Part shown: one piece after another, positions 1 to 10,798 of the stretch | Position numbering within the stretch: the stretch's first letter is position 1 | Layout of the letters: each line of letters begins with the position of its first letter | Source: Clonostachys chloroleuca | Taxonomy: Eukaryota > Ascomycota > Sordariomycetes > Hypocreales > Bionectriaceae | Direction: 5' to 3' | Assembly (NCBI GenBank): GCA_037952775.1 | Contig: JBANAY010000004.1 | Location: 1,364,001-1,428,000 of the forward strand | DNA: 64,000 nt | Made by a program: the position numbers and the translations under genes | The notes under the pieces: generated by a model | Databases searched by the model: none | What the model was told of the DNA's origin: nothing | What the model saw: the letters and a program-made list of their open reading frames with translations, nothing else

Positions 1-246
1 GAGGTTATCAGGCTGTATCAGGCCGGAGAGCTTCAGAAGGCACGTGCGATCCAAGCCGACCTTTCAAAGGCGGACTGGGAATTAGTGAAGTTTGGAATTT
101 CCGGTGTCAAGACCGCATGTCTGCATTGGTTCGGGTATGGAAGTGGAAAGGCCAGAGTGCCCCTGCCAACAGTCAACGCAGAGAGCTTCGCTTCGGCAAA
201 TGTTTCGGCGTTAAACACCGTTGTGCAACTAGAGAAACAACTTTAA
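1..246 (+). CDS. Dihydrodipicolinate synthase-family aldolase, C-terminal part (5' end outside window)
   Basis: Frame 1 is open from the first base to the TAA at 244-246, giving 81 residues with no start. The segment resembles the last helices of fungal DapA-like class I aldolases (4-hydroxy-2-oxoglutarate / 2-keto-3-deoxy-sugar-acid aldolase group): a helix reading RLYQAGELQKARAIQ, then KADWELVKFGISGVKTA, then a small FGYG turn and a KARVPLP motif followed by a short tail. The Schiff-base lysine and the barrel strands lie upstream, outside the window. The gene is convergent with the Zn2Cys6 regulator that ends 50 bases downstream. The assignment rests on recalled family similarity. The exact substrate cannot be told from this part. 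Confidence 0.75.
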   Translation, partial: EVIRLYQAGELQKARAIQADLSKADWELVKFGISGVKTACLHWFGYGSGKARVPLPTVNAESFASANVSALNTVVQLEKQL

Positions 247-296
247 ATAATATATATCATGGGTATCAATACCAAAGAAACAAATCCAATAATGAC

Positions 297-3031
297 TTAG
301 TCTCTAAGATGAAACATTTTCCCAACCTCGGCCCAGTCCACCTCGTCAATGCCTGTCAAGGGTAAGGCAGGATCATTGAAACTAGAGTAGATATCGCCCA
401 TCTCATGGCTAAGATCGATCTGAAAATCATCAAATTGATCAAAATTGAGTAGGGCACCGTCAGATTCTCCTGTTGGGGTCATCTGATTCCACGTTGTCCA
501 CATTCCAGGCCCAAGAGAAGTTCCGGCTGCTGGATCGCTATTGTTGTTTGGATTTGAGGGTGTGGTATCGCTTGCGCTTCCAGGGTCTCCCACGGGGTTC
601 GACACGCTTGGCCTTGTTGCCTTCTCCTCCCTGAGCCATTTCCACTCTCCGGACAATTTTTCAGGAGACCAGACATGAAGGCAGAACTGTCTAAGCTCAT
701 TTAACCTCCGTTCGGCGGCCTTGTTTCCTGCTTTGCCTAAGTATTTTAAGATCATAGCAGATTGGCTCAGCCCCTCTGGTGGTCGCGACTCTTCATTATT
801 CTCTACCAGCCCCATCATTGCCAGAATGAAAGCAGCTGAAAATGTGGCATCCAAATCGAAATATCCAAATAAAGCTGAGACAAAAGTTAGATCCAAATTC
901 CGAGAGCACAGTAGAGCAAATCACGTACCGATGCTTCTGTCTTCTCTTAGCTTAGACAGAATTCGAATGCTTTTACTGGCAGCTTCTCTACAAGAAGAGC
1001 ACAGTCTACTGATGATGGGTGATATCGGTGCTGGTTGGCGGTTTTCCTTTGTTGCTTGCACTTTTTCTTTGACGCACTGAAGAATTACAGGCCGAATGCA
1101 TAGAATAATAGCCTTTACGAAGGAGGTTAATAAACAGCGTGCAGAAGAGTATTGAGTTCGTGCATGGAGTACGTACCTGAAACAGCATGAGGTAGAGCGA
1201 TGCATTCGTCCTGCTCACATTACCATGTGAACTCTCAAATTCGCTTACGAAATTTGCTGGGATAGATCTCCCCGTCTCGTGGAGGCTTTGAAGCAAATTC
1301 TGTATCCTTCTAACAAGCTCAGCCTGCGAGATGGAAGTGTTTCCATAAAATGCTAGGATGTAACAAGTAAGCAGCCTGTCCAATTTTCATGCCCTCTCCC
1401 AGTACTCAAAACTCACTAGTCATAATTTCTCCGGTAGCACGAGCGATCTGAATATTGATGATAAGTGGGAGTGGTGGCTGGAAACCAGCTGCCGGCTTCG
1501 GTAGATCTGCCCTGATCTGCCTTTCATCAACCCCCCATTGGCAGGCCAAGACCAGCAGAGAGACGACTAAAAGCTGTTAGTAACCTGAAGGAAATATCCT
1601 AACCTTAAAGCATACCGGTCAAGCATATATGTTGTCCACCAAACGCGATTGCGATGACATTTCTCCGAAGAAAGACCTTCTTGTTCGTCACGGGGTAAAG
1701 CGCACCCAAGTGCTACCGCCAAGCGGACAGCAATTCCAATCTATTCATTTGTCAGTTGGCTTCGAGAATGAAAGAGCATGGCGTGGAGATTATGCCATAC
1801 ATATAGGTATGCGTCATGTTTCCGGTCAGTCCACTGAAGATACAAGCTTGCCAGGCAGAGTATCTCAACGGAGGTGATACCATGAGCACCCAGCTCATGT
1901 GAGGGAGGAAGTCTTCTCATAGCCTCCGCGAAGTATGCACTTCCAGGAGGTGTCTCCAGATTATCACTCGGAGAGCCAATCAGCATCCCCATAGCCATAA
2001 CCAGCAGGTAGTGTGTGAACCACATGGGACATCTGCGCGTTCCGCACAGCCTCGTTTGTGTACAGCAAATCAATCGAATCCGCAAAGCTTCGTGGATCTA
2101 GAAAATGCTGGTTGATGCCCATCAGAGACACGAAAACATCGAAAAGCCTATGGGACTCAGTCTTCGATAAGAATACAGGCTGTGCTGTATCATTGACCAG
2201 CTCCGTCGTGTTCCGCCAACGACTCCCAGAGCCGCTCTCTGCAATCGAATCAACCACGAGGCTGGAGGCATCAGTCGAACTTCCGGAACCCCAATAGTGG
2301 CCCACATGTTCTCGCATAATTGATCTCACACGCGACTCAAAAGCAGGCCCGGGGGCCAGCTCGGTAGCTACACAATCATTAGCGGGATTGCAGAATCAGG
2401 GGAACGTAAACGAAGAGAAACCAACCTGGACTGAGTGAGAAGTCCCCATCAATGCTGTGTGCAATATTCTCAGGGGCTGCTCCCTCGGCCGAAGTGAAAC
2501 CCTGCGCAGGAGAGGTTTGTAAAGATGCTGATGGGTTGGACTGAGGAGGATGTGCTATTTCATATTAGTTCACCAATGGAAGCATGCAACCAAAGGTTGG
2601 TGAGTACTTACTTCGAGGTCTGCCATCGGAATGCTCCTCGTGCTGCTTAATGGTGTCTAGAAGACTCTGGACATATCTGCAAATACAATTCCGTTAGAGA
2701 AATTCGGTGCCGCTTAACAGGAGATGGAACCCACGCTTCAGAATAACCTCGTCTGACACGAGTGCCAAACACACATTGCAAGCCCTGGCGGTTGCAAGTA
2801 TGGCATGGCTGGTTGCCTGAGCATTTGACCTTTCTCCGTCGGCACGAGTCACATCTAATGCTGAAAGTCAATTGAAAAGTTCCCTTTTCGGAAAACCAGC
2901 TGATACGTGTACGCCCTTCCAATGGGAGGGCGGCATTTTATAGCAATGGCGGGGGAGGGGCATGTGAAAAGTAGGGCATCATCATACGCGTTAGCAGAGC
3001 GGGTGAAATGCGAAGACCCGGCCGGAGGCAT
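297..3031 (-). CDS. Zn2Cys6 transcription factor with fungal-specific TF domain; reading frame damaged
   Basis: Hand-spliced exons on the minus strand: 2913-3031, 2735-2860, 2612-2676, 2426-2554, 1801-2368, 1616-1740, 1417-1566, 1177-1352, 929-1112, 297-874, about 739 aa. The ATG at 3031 has an in-frame TAA two codons upstream. The DNA-binding cluster has six cysteines near residues 43, 46, 53, 59, 62 and 69 (CDSCRRRKVKC, then CHTC and C). A helical linker (YVQSLLDTIKQHEEH) follows, then the middle homology domain with YLLVMAMGML, DRKHDAYLY and YMLDRRLSAGLGLPMG. The frame is lost at GGG 2026-2028 and at C6 1531-1536, where one extra base sits inside conserved motifs, and possibly at A5 2339-2343. 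Removing those bases restores family-like sequence. This is either a decaying gene or an assembly artefact. Its target is unknown. Confidence 0.82.
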
Positions 3032-3771
3032 TGGTTATTCTCTGGTTAATTATTTGATGGCCAGCACTTGGTGCGTAACAGCGCCTCGACCCTTTGCGTG
3101 GGCGCACACAACAATCTCGTTCTTGAGATGAGCCAAACTTTCTGCCACCGATCGGTCGTAGTCCGATCCTCGGGCGGAGCGGAGCCAGTCACGTGCTTTG
3201 CCGCTCAATCCGGCCTTTCCGGCTTATTGATTATCACATAACCGAGGTCAGCCGTAAATAGCCGGCCGTTCCTACCCTAAACACGCGATGGCATTCCAAA
3301 AGACGCTCACTCAACCAACTGGCTATCAATGTGAGTATTCATTAGGCTTGATATAAACTTGCTTGTATCTTTTCTCTTGCTGGAGAAGCCAAAAAGACAT
3401 CTAGCTTGTAACGAAGCGTTGCCTCACGATTCCTCAAAGTAAGGGACACTGCATATTCAGCAACGAAGACCTCATCGAGAAACTTGTCGCCCTCTCGGAC
3501 CAGCAATTCAGGACAACCCTCCCAAGAGAAAACTTAGATAAAGCCTTTCTATACTATTAGTACCTGACTATACTTGACATATCAACGTATTTATCCTTGG
3601 CAATAGGCCCAGACTTTAACTACAGTGGTTCAGAGAAGCTCGGCTATGATCCGAGACGGAAGTGGGCAGGGTGGAATTTCAGCATGTTGTAGGAACAGAT
3701 ATTCAATTTGCATAAATAGATATGTGTTTCTATCTAGCAAGAAAATAATAGGATGATCGTTGGTGAATTTC
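3032..3771. other. Intergenic, divergent from regulator
   Basis: This is the upstream region of the regulator and the downstream region of the phospholipase gene. Short open stretches occur on the plus strand: one starts with ATG at 3288 and meets a GTGAGT donor after 14 codons, and another open stretch lies near 3430-3555. They could not be joined into one reading frame. No gene is supported. Confidence 0.4.
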
Positions 3772-4435
3772 CTACTCGGCGGGAAGGTCACCTCTTTCCC
3801 GAGCCTTCTTTAGCTCCTCTTCGTATTTAGCAACAGCAGCATCATAAGCGGACGAGTCATCATCCAGTTTGGCATTGACCAACGAGGAGGATGCTTGCTT
3901 TCCAACTCTTCGAACCACCTCGTAATAGACATTGGCGAGAGCTTCACAAACAGATTTGAGGCTTTGGTTCCTGCATTGATAATACAAACTGAGAAAGGCA
4001 TCACTGTTAGTAATGTATTTGATGCCTTGACATTGAAGAAAAAAGGAAAACTCACTCTTTCTTGAAGTTGTTATCGATTTTTAATTTGTTGGCCGTGGTG
4101 AAGCGGGTTTGCTTCTTGTAGTTGCGGTACCCAAAGTCATGGCGGTTGCAAGCAGGCTAATATCGTTAGTGCACGAATGGTGGAGCTCAAGGAGCAATCG
4201 GTACCTCAAATGGAAATCCTAAAGGGTTATCAGGAGACCAGGAGCAGTTGTCTGAAGACCAATCCAGCGTAGGGGGATTCTTTGCATTTCGGCGAGTAGT
4301 AAATGCCGGAAGAGTGATGCTGAACAAAATTTGGTCTGTAACATCGTTTTGTCGAGTGACAAGGCCCTCCTCACCGGCGGGAGCAGCCACCACAGCTGTG
4401 GTGACGGTGAAAGCGAGGAGAGTAGCGAGCTTCAT
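3772..4435 (-). CDS. Secreted phospholipase A2, fungal/bacterial group XIV type
   Basis: Three exons on the minus strand (4205-4435, 4056-4156, 3772-3988) give 182 aa. The first 18 or so residues form a signal peptide (MKLATLLAFTVTTAVVAAPA). The core holds the PLA2 catalytic His-Asp dyad in ACNRHDFGYRNY, preceded by the DNPLGFPFE segment typical of the fungal enzymes. Four cysteines (DNCS, ACNR, QCRN, SVCE) can form the two disulphides known for this family. Such enzymes hydrolyse the sn-2 ester of phospholipids outside the cell. A charged C-terminal tail (about 35 residues, ending DLPAE) follows the catalytic domain. Both introns have GT-AG ends, and the splice phases join the conserved motifs exactly. 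The gene appears intact. Confidence 0.9.
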
Positions 4436-5457
4436 GATTTAATGAGGCAATGGATATCAAGTTGATTTTTCCGAAGTAAGATGAGAAGTCACGTCTATTA
4501 ATCGAGTCGCTCGCTAGGCTTACCGAAGTAAGATCTGGTTGATTTTTAAAAATGATGACAATCAACCCTGCTGGATCAGCCTTGGCTGGGCTAACATTCC
4601 TGTTCTGGATAACTGTGCGATTACTCCATGAATGAGAGCTGATGAACGTGCGTTTCATCTTCTTCTAAAGTTGGCAAAGCTGAAAATGATCACCCCGGCC
4701 ATCACGCTGATCGCGAGCTTAATTGGCCTTGGCCCCATCCTGAAGCGGGCACCAGCTTACTTAAAAGCTGTTATGCAGCACGAGGTATCATTCTGCGAAG
4801 TCTATTCGAGAAGATCTGCTCATTCATGGTCTGTTCGATGATCGTTGGATGGGAGCTGATGTATATGTTTGGTCTTCTCATTGGTTTGCGTCTGGATCGA
4901 GGATCAACGCCCCAAAGATGCATCCATTCAAACTATTGCTTTTCCCCATGATCTTATAAGGCCACAAATACCAGAGGCATCTCGTATTTCGCGTTTGAAC
5001 AGCGTCGGATCGTGCATTACCTGATCCTAGACCTGACCTTGTTTTGCGTTGCGGGAAGGAGAGGGAGGATCCGATCATTATGAGGGCTGCAGGCGGCTAA
5101 ATTCCTACGGGGCAGACTGATGGCGGAGAAGCAAACGAAATCGGTCATAGTGCGTGCATTGAAAAGAGATTAGGCATTCTTGTTTGTAGACGTAGATTGT
5201 GCTCAAGTTGTAGGATTGGGTGCTTATTGCCCCCTTCTAATTTTCTTTGTGCTTTTGGATATCGTGCTGGCTTCTAAAAGCCTAGAATACACACCGTCGG
5301 CTTTACTTATGACATCCTCCAACTATTGTCGACACCGTCGTCTTTATAAGGGCGCGCACCGGATCATAATGCCAATGGCCGAGGGACGCATATGGAGAAT
5401 TAAAAAAAAAAAAAAAAAAAAAGATGCTGATCTACAAATCGGTCTCCTTACTGTAAT
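4436..5457. other. Intergenic, includes a 21-base poly-A tract
   Basis: No supported gene. An open frame at 5180-5548 runs into the A tract at 5402-5422 and into the antisense of the DUF3445 gene, so it is not believable. The segment holds the promoter of the phospholipase gene (minus strand, starting at 4435) and the 3' flank of the DUF3445 gene. Confidence 0.4.
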
Positions 5458-7003
5458 CTACTGTAGAGTCCATTTTCTTTCCCAGCCCGGAAAGAAGGGA
5501 CTCTCATCTAATGTTGCCGGCTCCCATTCTGGCTTCATTAAGCCCTGAGCAATCTGGTATCGCTCGTATTCTTCCAACACTGGCTTCGCCACATGCTCCA
5601 CATGCCATGTACCCTTATACTTCATGATCCCTTCGTTCCCTTCGTTTAGAATCTTGAGAACAAGAGAAGGAATATATGGCTCGTCTTTGAACTCTGAAAG
5701 AGGAGTAAACAATGCCTTAAAATTGAATATAATCGCACCCGATAAGGGAAGCCGCCGCAAAGTCTGCCAATCCACGCGCAGATGCACTTCATCAGGCCGT
5801 AGGTCCGGTCGCTGGTGCTCTCTGTGCTCGACGGCTTCACTTCCTGGGGGAAGATAGAGAGGCTGGCCCATCTCGAGTCCCCACGACCCTCTCTGAATCG
5901 GACCATTGGCTGGCATCTTGGTAAAGAACCTGCGACAAACATTAGAAATCTGTTAACTTGGCAGGTCCACCCTGTATATTCATTTTCACTAACCTGTCCA
6001 TGCTTAACTCCATCTTCTCTTTATAGTCTGGTACACGCTTATGAATAGCCGGCAGACCCAAGCCTATCTTCTCACCCAAGTTCCAATCAACGGACGAGCA
6101 AATAACGCCAGCTCGGAGCATATAGCGACCTGTTTGGTGGTCTCTCAAACTTATGCCGAAGTCTTCTGGGACATTATCCAGGAGGACAAGTAAAGGGTCC
6201 TTCGCTGAAAGGTCGTCTTTTGTGCCGAGAACATGATTAATAAAAATATTGCCCTTCAGCTGGAAGCAATTAGGATATCTGATGCAGATGAACTGCAATA
6301 CCATTTCCATGAGTTCTTTGCATGCAAGTTCCGACCCCGGAAGGGCCTGCAGGACATCTGTCCCGTGTTGCGCAAAAAGCTCTTGTCGCTGCCGAACGCG
6401 GTCGCGATATGTGCTCTCAAGCTCAATCCAGAAGTCTGTTTCCAGTTTCTTGAAGGCTGTTATTGTCAGTGGTGGTATACCAACGTCTCTGCTGCAGTCC
6501 TACATACACATGGTTTGGTGATATGACCATCGGAAAGGTCTGTAAGGTCTGGGCAATGCCTTATCAATATCGAACTGCTTGAGAGGTGTCGGATGAGGAA
6601 CTCCGGAGAGTTTGGAATAGTCTGGAAAGTTCCCAAGCGTCTTAATCTCCTCTACGGTGAATCCGCTGTAGACGTATGAAGAAGAGGGAGCGGACAAGTA
6701 GCTCGCGTCTAGTGGGAGGACTGGCCTGGGTGAGACTGATAAGTCACGCCCCGGTGAAGCCACTGGAATCAATTGCCCAAGCACAGGCCTTTGGCTTGGT
6801 GGGAATACGGTAGAGTAGTCCGTATCGGAAGGCTTTTTAGGAGATTCTCGCAATGAAGATTGAAGAAAAGAGCGAATGTGATACAGTGCTTTTGGCCTGT
6901 GTAGGAGAATTTGAAGCAAAATGACAAAGCCACCAACACATGCTACCAGACTGACCGTTGCCAGGGCCGTCCTCGGTGAAGAAATCGCATTAACAATATC
7001 CAT
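5458..7003 (-). CDS. DUF3445 (haem-dependent oxidative N-demethylase-like) membrane-anchored protein
   Basis: Exons on the minus strand 6508-7003, 5994-6456 and 5458-5929 give 476 aa. The ATG at 7003 is the first in frame. Residues about 12-32 form one hydrophobic helix, so the protein is probably anchored with its large domain outside that helix. The rest matches the DUF3445 pattern: DFWIELESTYRDRV, PGSELACKELMEMV, GRYMLRAGVICSSVDWNLGEKIG, then PDYKEKMELSMDRFF and RVDWQTLRRLPLSGAIIFNFK. Family knowledge: a bacterial member is a haem-dependent oxidative N-demethylase. The fungal substrate is unknown, so the activity is inferred from family only. The intron donors GTATGT and GTTAGT restore the frame exactly. 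No damage was seen. Confidence 0.85.
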
Positions 7004-10000
7004 GATATGCAATAACGATGGCGAATTTAAAGTGCGAAAGATGGGATTAGGAAGGGTGTAGGACAAATCTCGGCGAAAGGAGGACTATATCATCATTTTG
7101 CATGTCTTATAAGCTTGCCATAGGCCAGACATGAAATGATCTGCGGGTGACGATATGCTCTCGCTCCCTATCTTACACCTTCGGGTATGAATCCCCGAAT
7201 GGGACAAGTTTGGAGAGTGAACCTAGAAAGGGGAGAAAACGCGGGGTAAGGATGGGCCCTGTGATAGATGTAGGCACTGTTGATTGGCACTAGCAGCCGG
7301 ACTATCACACATCAGAGATAAGGTGGCGTGTCGATTGTCCAAGATCAGGCATTGGTTCCATTCCTTACCGGAGGAGGCCGTATCAGCAGTTCTGACAGGC
7401 ATTGCCGATAACCTGGGAGCATTCCATCTCCCGCCGCCGATTTTCTGATATAGCAGGTGCCTCTGTCAGTCTTGTCTTCCTCAGCATCATGGCCCATATC
7501 GAGTCAGAAGCAGTGATCTTCCCCCAGGTACTCTCGCTATTGCACTAGTTTCTCCAAAGGTCGGAGGCATATTATGTGTATAGTTTATGTGTGCCTGTTT
7601 GATAGTTTGATCCTTTTCCAGATGATGATGCGGCCAAGTCCATCTTCATAGAAATGCATCCTCGCAGAGCCAAGCTTACTAACATGCAGCATGTTTCGGC
7701 ATCAAGTCACATTACAACCGGTTTTAGTAAGTTTATCTTATCGAAAGACTTGATGAGTTTCCCCACTGACCTTATTTTCCCCTATGAAGATAGAGTTTAC
7801 TTTTTTTCATTTGACTCTTAGACCCTATTGTTCTTTCTCTAATGATAAACTAACTCCTAGCCTTGCTCGATATATCACCACTTGTAAATAAAAAAAAATG
7901 AGAGTGTTGAACTTATACCACACTTTGGTATTAATTATTTCAATTAAACTCTATGGGGTGGGCTAATGATAGTGTTAATTGGCGAGGCACATCATGATGG
8001 TGGTGGTGATGATGGTAGTGGTGTTGCAGTAATATTTGTGGTCAGGAAACGAATTCGGTGACAAATCAAGACTATCCAACCCCTTGTCTAATTATGGCAT
8101 ACCATCACCGTACCTAAAGCTACTACTCTTACCACATCTAACTTATTACATCGGCCTTGTATTTCGGGAGTGCCATTGTGCTATATTGGAACTCGACCCC
8201 CCCACCTGGAGCTTAGCGGGAAATCAATTTTGGAGGCTGCGCTTTCTAATCACCTTAGGGATATGTATCAATTGATTCATGTCTGTAACGTGTATCGGGT
8301 ATGGTTAGTAAAACGTCATTCTACCCTTCACGAGGCAGCATGCTTGGCACAAAGATGGGATAAACTGCTGTGAGGGACGGGCATGCGACGTTTCTAGGAG
8401 CTGTAGTTATAATTACAAAAAGCAGACTTCTTATCCGTAGTAAGTGAGCCAAGGACTCGTCAATTATTTGTATCGTAGGCGGATTATGTTACGTTGTTAT
8501 ACCCAAGTCCTGCCTTTACTGTACCCGTGTATAAATAGATTGCCTGAAGGACTTTGGAAAATTAGCCAAGAATCAGCTTGATATTTGGTAAAACCTAATA
8601 AGGGTATATTGGGATTTGATCCGGGCGTCAATAGCTTCCGGTTTGTTTGCTGAAGAGTGCCTTAGGGGGCTATCATCAGTTTACCGTAGATCTTCAGTGC
8701 AACAGTAGCATTGACGATGAAACAAAAAGCCCAAGAAGCAGCCCAACTTCAGGAGAAGCCTAAGGGAATTTTTTTTCACTTTCTAGGGAAGTCCTCGAGT
8801 AATTTGAATCCTGCTCCCTGCCATTATGCTGGCCGAGTTATGAAACTTGGGGGTTGGATGACGATAATAAAGGCTCTGTAGGCCGATTAGCGGCCAACTG
8901 GGATATCAATCGGTGGTAAACCTTCCCTTTCCGCGGAGGAATTCCGTGAGAGGCACGCTTCATTGGAAGGTGGAAAGGCCGAGAAATCTAACCTTGACTC
9001 GTATGCCTCGTGCCTGAGCGCCATGTTTACTGCAAAGCATGTTAGTGGGCCCGTATCACGTCTTCTAGAATCAAACTTTCATGAGGTTCTATTGAAGAAT
9101 TGAATCTCTACGCGTCAATTTCCCCTCATTGCATAGATTCTGGAAAAATGCTCCAATATTGAAGCGCTCAAGGTTGCATTGGCGTGGTGTGATCCAAGTG
9201 TTCAATCACACCCTCCGATCTACAACCCTTCGAGCCTGAATGATGCGAGGATGGCTCTATTCAGCTCAAGTTTGTGACACGCCTGTATGACGATGCGAAG
9301 TATAAAGTAAAACCAAGGTAACATAAGCACGAACATATGGCATTGTAAATAAAGTTTTTTTTTTTTTTTTTTTTTTTTTCCAATCTGAAACAGAAAAAAT
9401 GGGTTCTGAAGAGCATGTCTGAATATAAAGGTCATTATCTCCAAAAGGGAAAGAAGAGTTGGGTATCGTTTTCGGTCCAAGAATCATTTCTCAACTGGTT
9501 TTACATTGAGTAGCGATCCAACAGATAAGTGAGTTGCAACGATGCAAGCTGCATAATGATCAACATCGAAGTTGATGCGTGTTTTGGAAGTGGATAAGAC
9601 AAGATAACGCCAAAGAAATCTCGGCGCAGAGAATGCGGATTTCCGCTGGTGGTGCATGCAGCTGGTCAGCTGAACGAACAGATTTTTATCGTTGAATGCC
9701 CTGCACCTGCGATTGGACAATGCAAGGAGGCTTTTCCCTTTACCCTTTTCAGTTGGGTGGCAAGATGAAATGGGCTCTCATCCGGTTGTCGGAACATAAG
9801 ATGGGTGAATTATCTAGCGTGTGAAATGGTAGAACTACGGCAGATGGGCGCTCAGTCTTTCCTTTTTAAGCAAGATACAACGTCGGTGGGAGGGCCGTCG
9901 ATGGTGCGGAGTTACTGATTGGAGTTTAGAACCTGATGAACATACAAGCTCATTCATGATTGGGTTTTACCCCCCGAGAGTTTACTCCCTAGATTGCATC

Positions 10001-10798
10001 TCCGTGTGGGGTTGTGGATACTATCGAGTCAGACAAGGAACTGCCTCAGGGTGGAACTGACAATCTTGCAGGTCGGAATGCGAATTCCGTCTTGTCTAGT
10101 TGCATTCGTAGAGCTTCTTACCAATGGGACATTGCATCACTTGCACGATTGGGTACGGATCGAGTGAGCTAGTAGGTACTGGGGCCAGTTGACTCCATAT
10201 GCCTGTCTCTCCACCTCTCTCCATCTTGCCTAGCTTGTTAGGAGCAAGCCTTCAAAGAAATTTTAGGCAGAAAATTGTCTGATTTGGTTAGAAGAGGCAA
10301 GTATTATTAATGTAACTGGTAGTTGTTCGACAAAACTGAGTATGAATAACCATGGAGAAATACGAATAGTAAGCAGGGTGGTATATCGTGAGGATTGATC
10401 CTCGTGAGCCCCGGCTGGTATCCAACGTACCCTTCCGTTTCTTCCCATTCAGTCTTCCATTTAACCCTAACTGTATATTCCGTTCCGGTTGGCCATATTC
10501 GGATTTTCACGATGCCCAAGCGCCCCACTAGGACCACATCATCACTCACCGCACTCAAAACCGAAGGATGGGAGGTTGCAGAGGGTCTCCCCATGGATTA
10601 TTGGATGTGGATTTCTAATCAGTCCCTCCGAACGCGGCCCAAACCAGGGGCTAATCGAGGGGACCTGGATTGTGAGAAAAATGCATAAAGGGAGACTGCA
10701 AACCCAACTGACGCTGACTGATGAGCCCCTTTGTAACAAGTAGTTGAGGAATCGAAAGCAAGAATCTCCAATTTTTCGGAGAGTTTCTTCTTTCTATC
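7004..10798. other. 3.8 kb gene-poor region with an exon-like relic near 7489-7726
   Basis: No complete gene found. At 7489 an ATG opens 13 codons that end at a GT donor. A pyrimidine-rich acceptor near 7612-7619 then precedes an open segment (about 7620-7726) ending at a perfect GTAAGT donor. The open segment in its long frame reads DDAAKSIFIEMHPRRAKL, but the phases do not join to the first exon, so this may be a decayed gene. A T tract of 25 lies at 9355-9379. The last few hundred bases are the promoter of the ABC transporter. Other open frames here start at non-ATG codons and look random. Confidence 0.35.

Noticed and set aside
5180..5548. 122-codon plus-strand open frame
   Set aside because: It reads through a 21-base poly-A tract and overlaps the antisense of the DUF3445 gene; no family features.
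7170..7220. T-arm-like sequence suggesting a tRNA
   Set aside because: No acceptor, D-arm or anticodon stem could be folded around it; no tRNA gene was found anywhere in the window.
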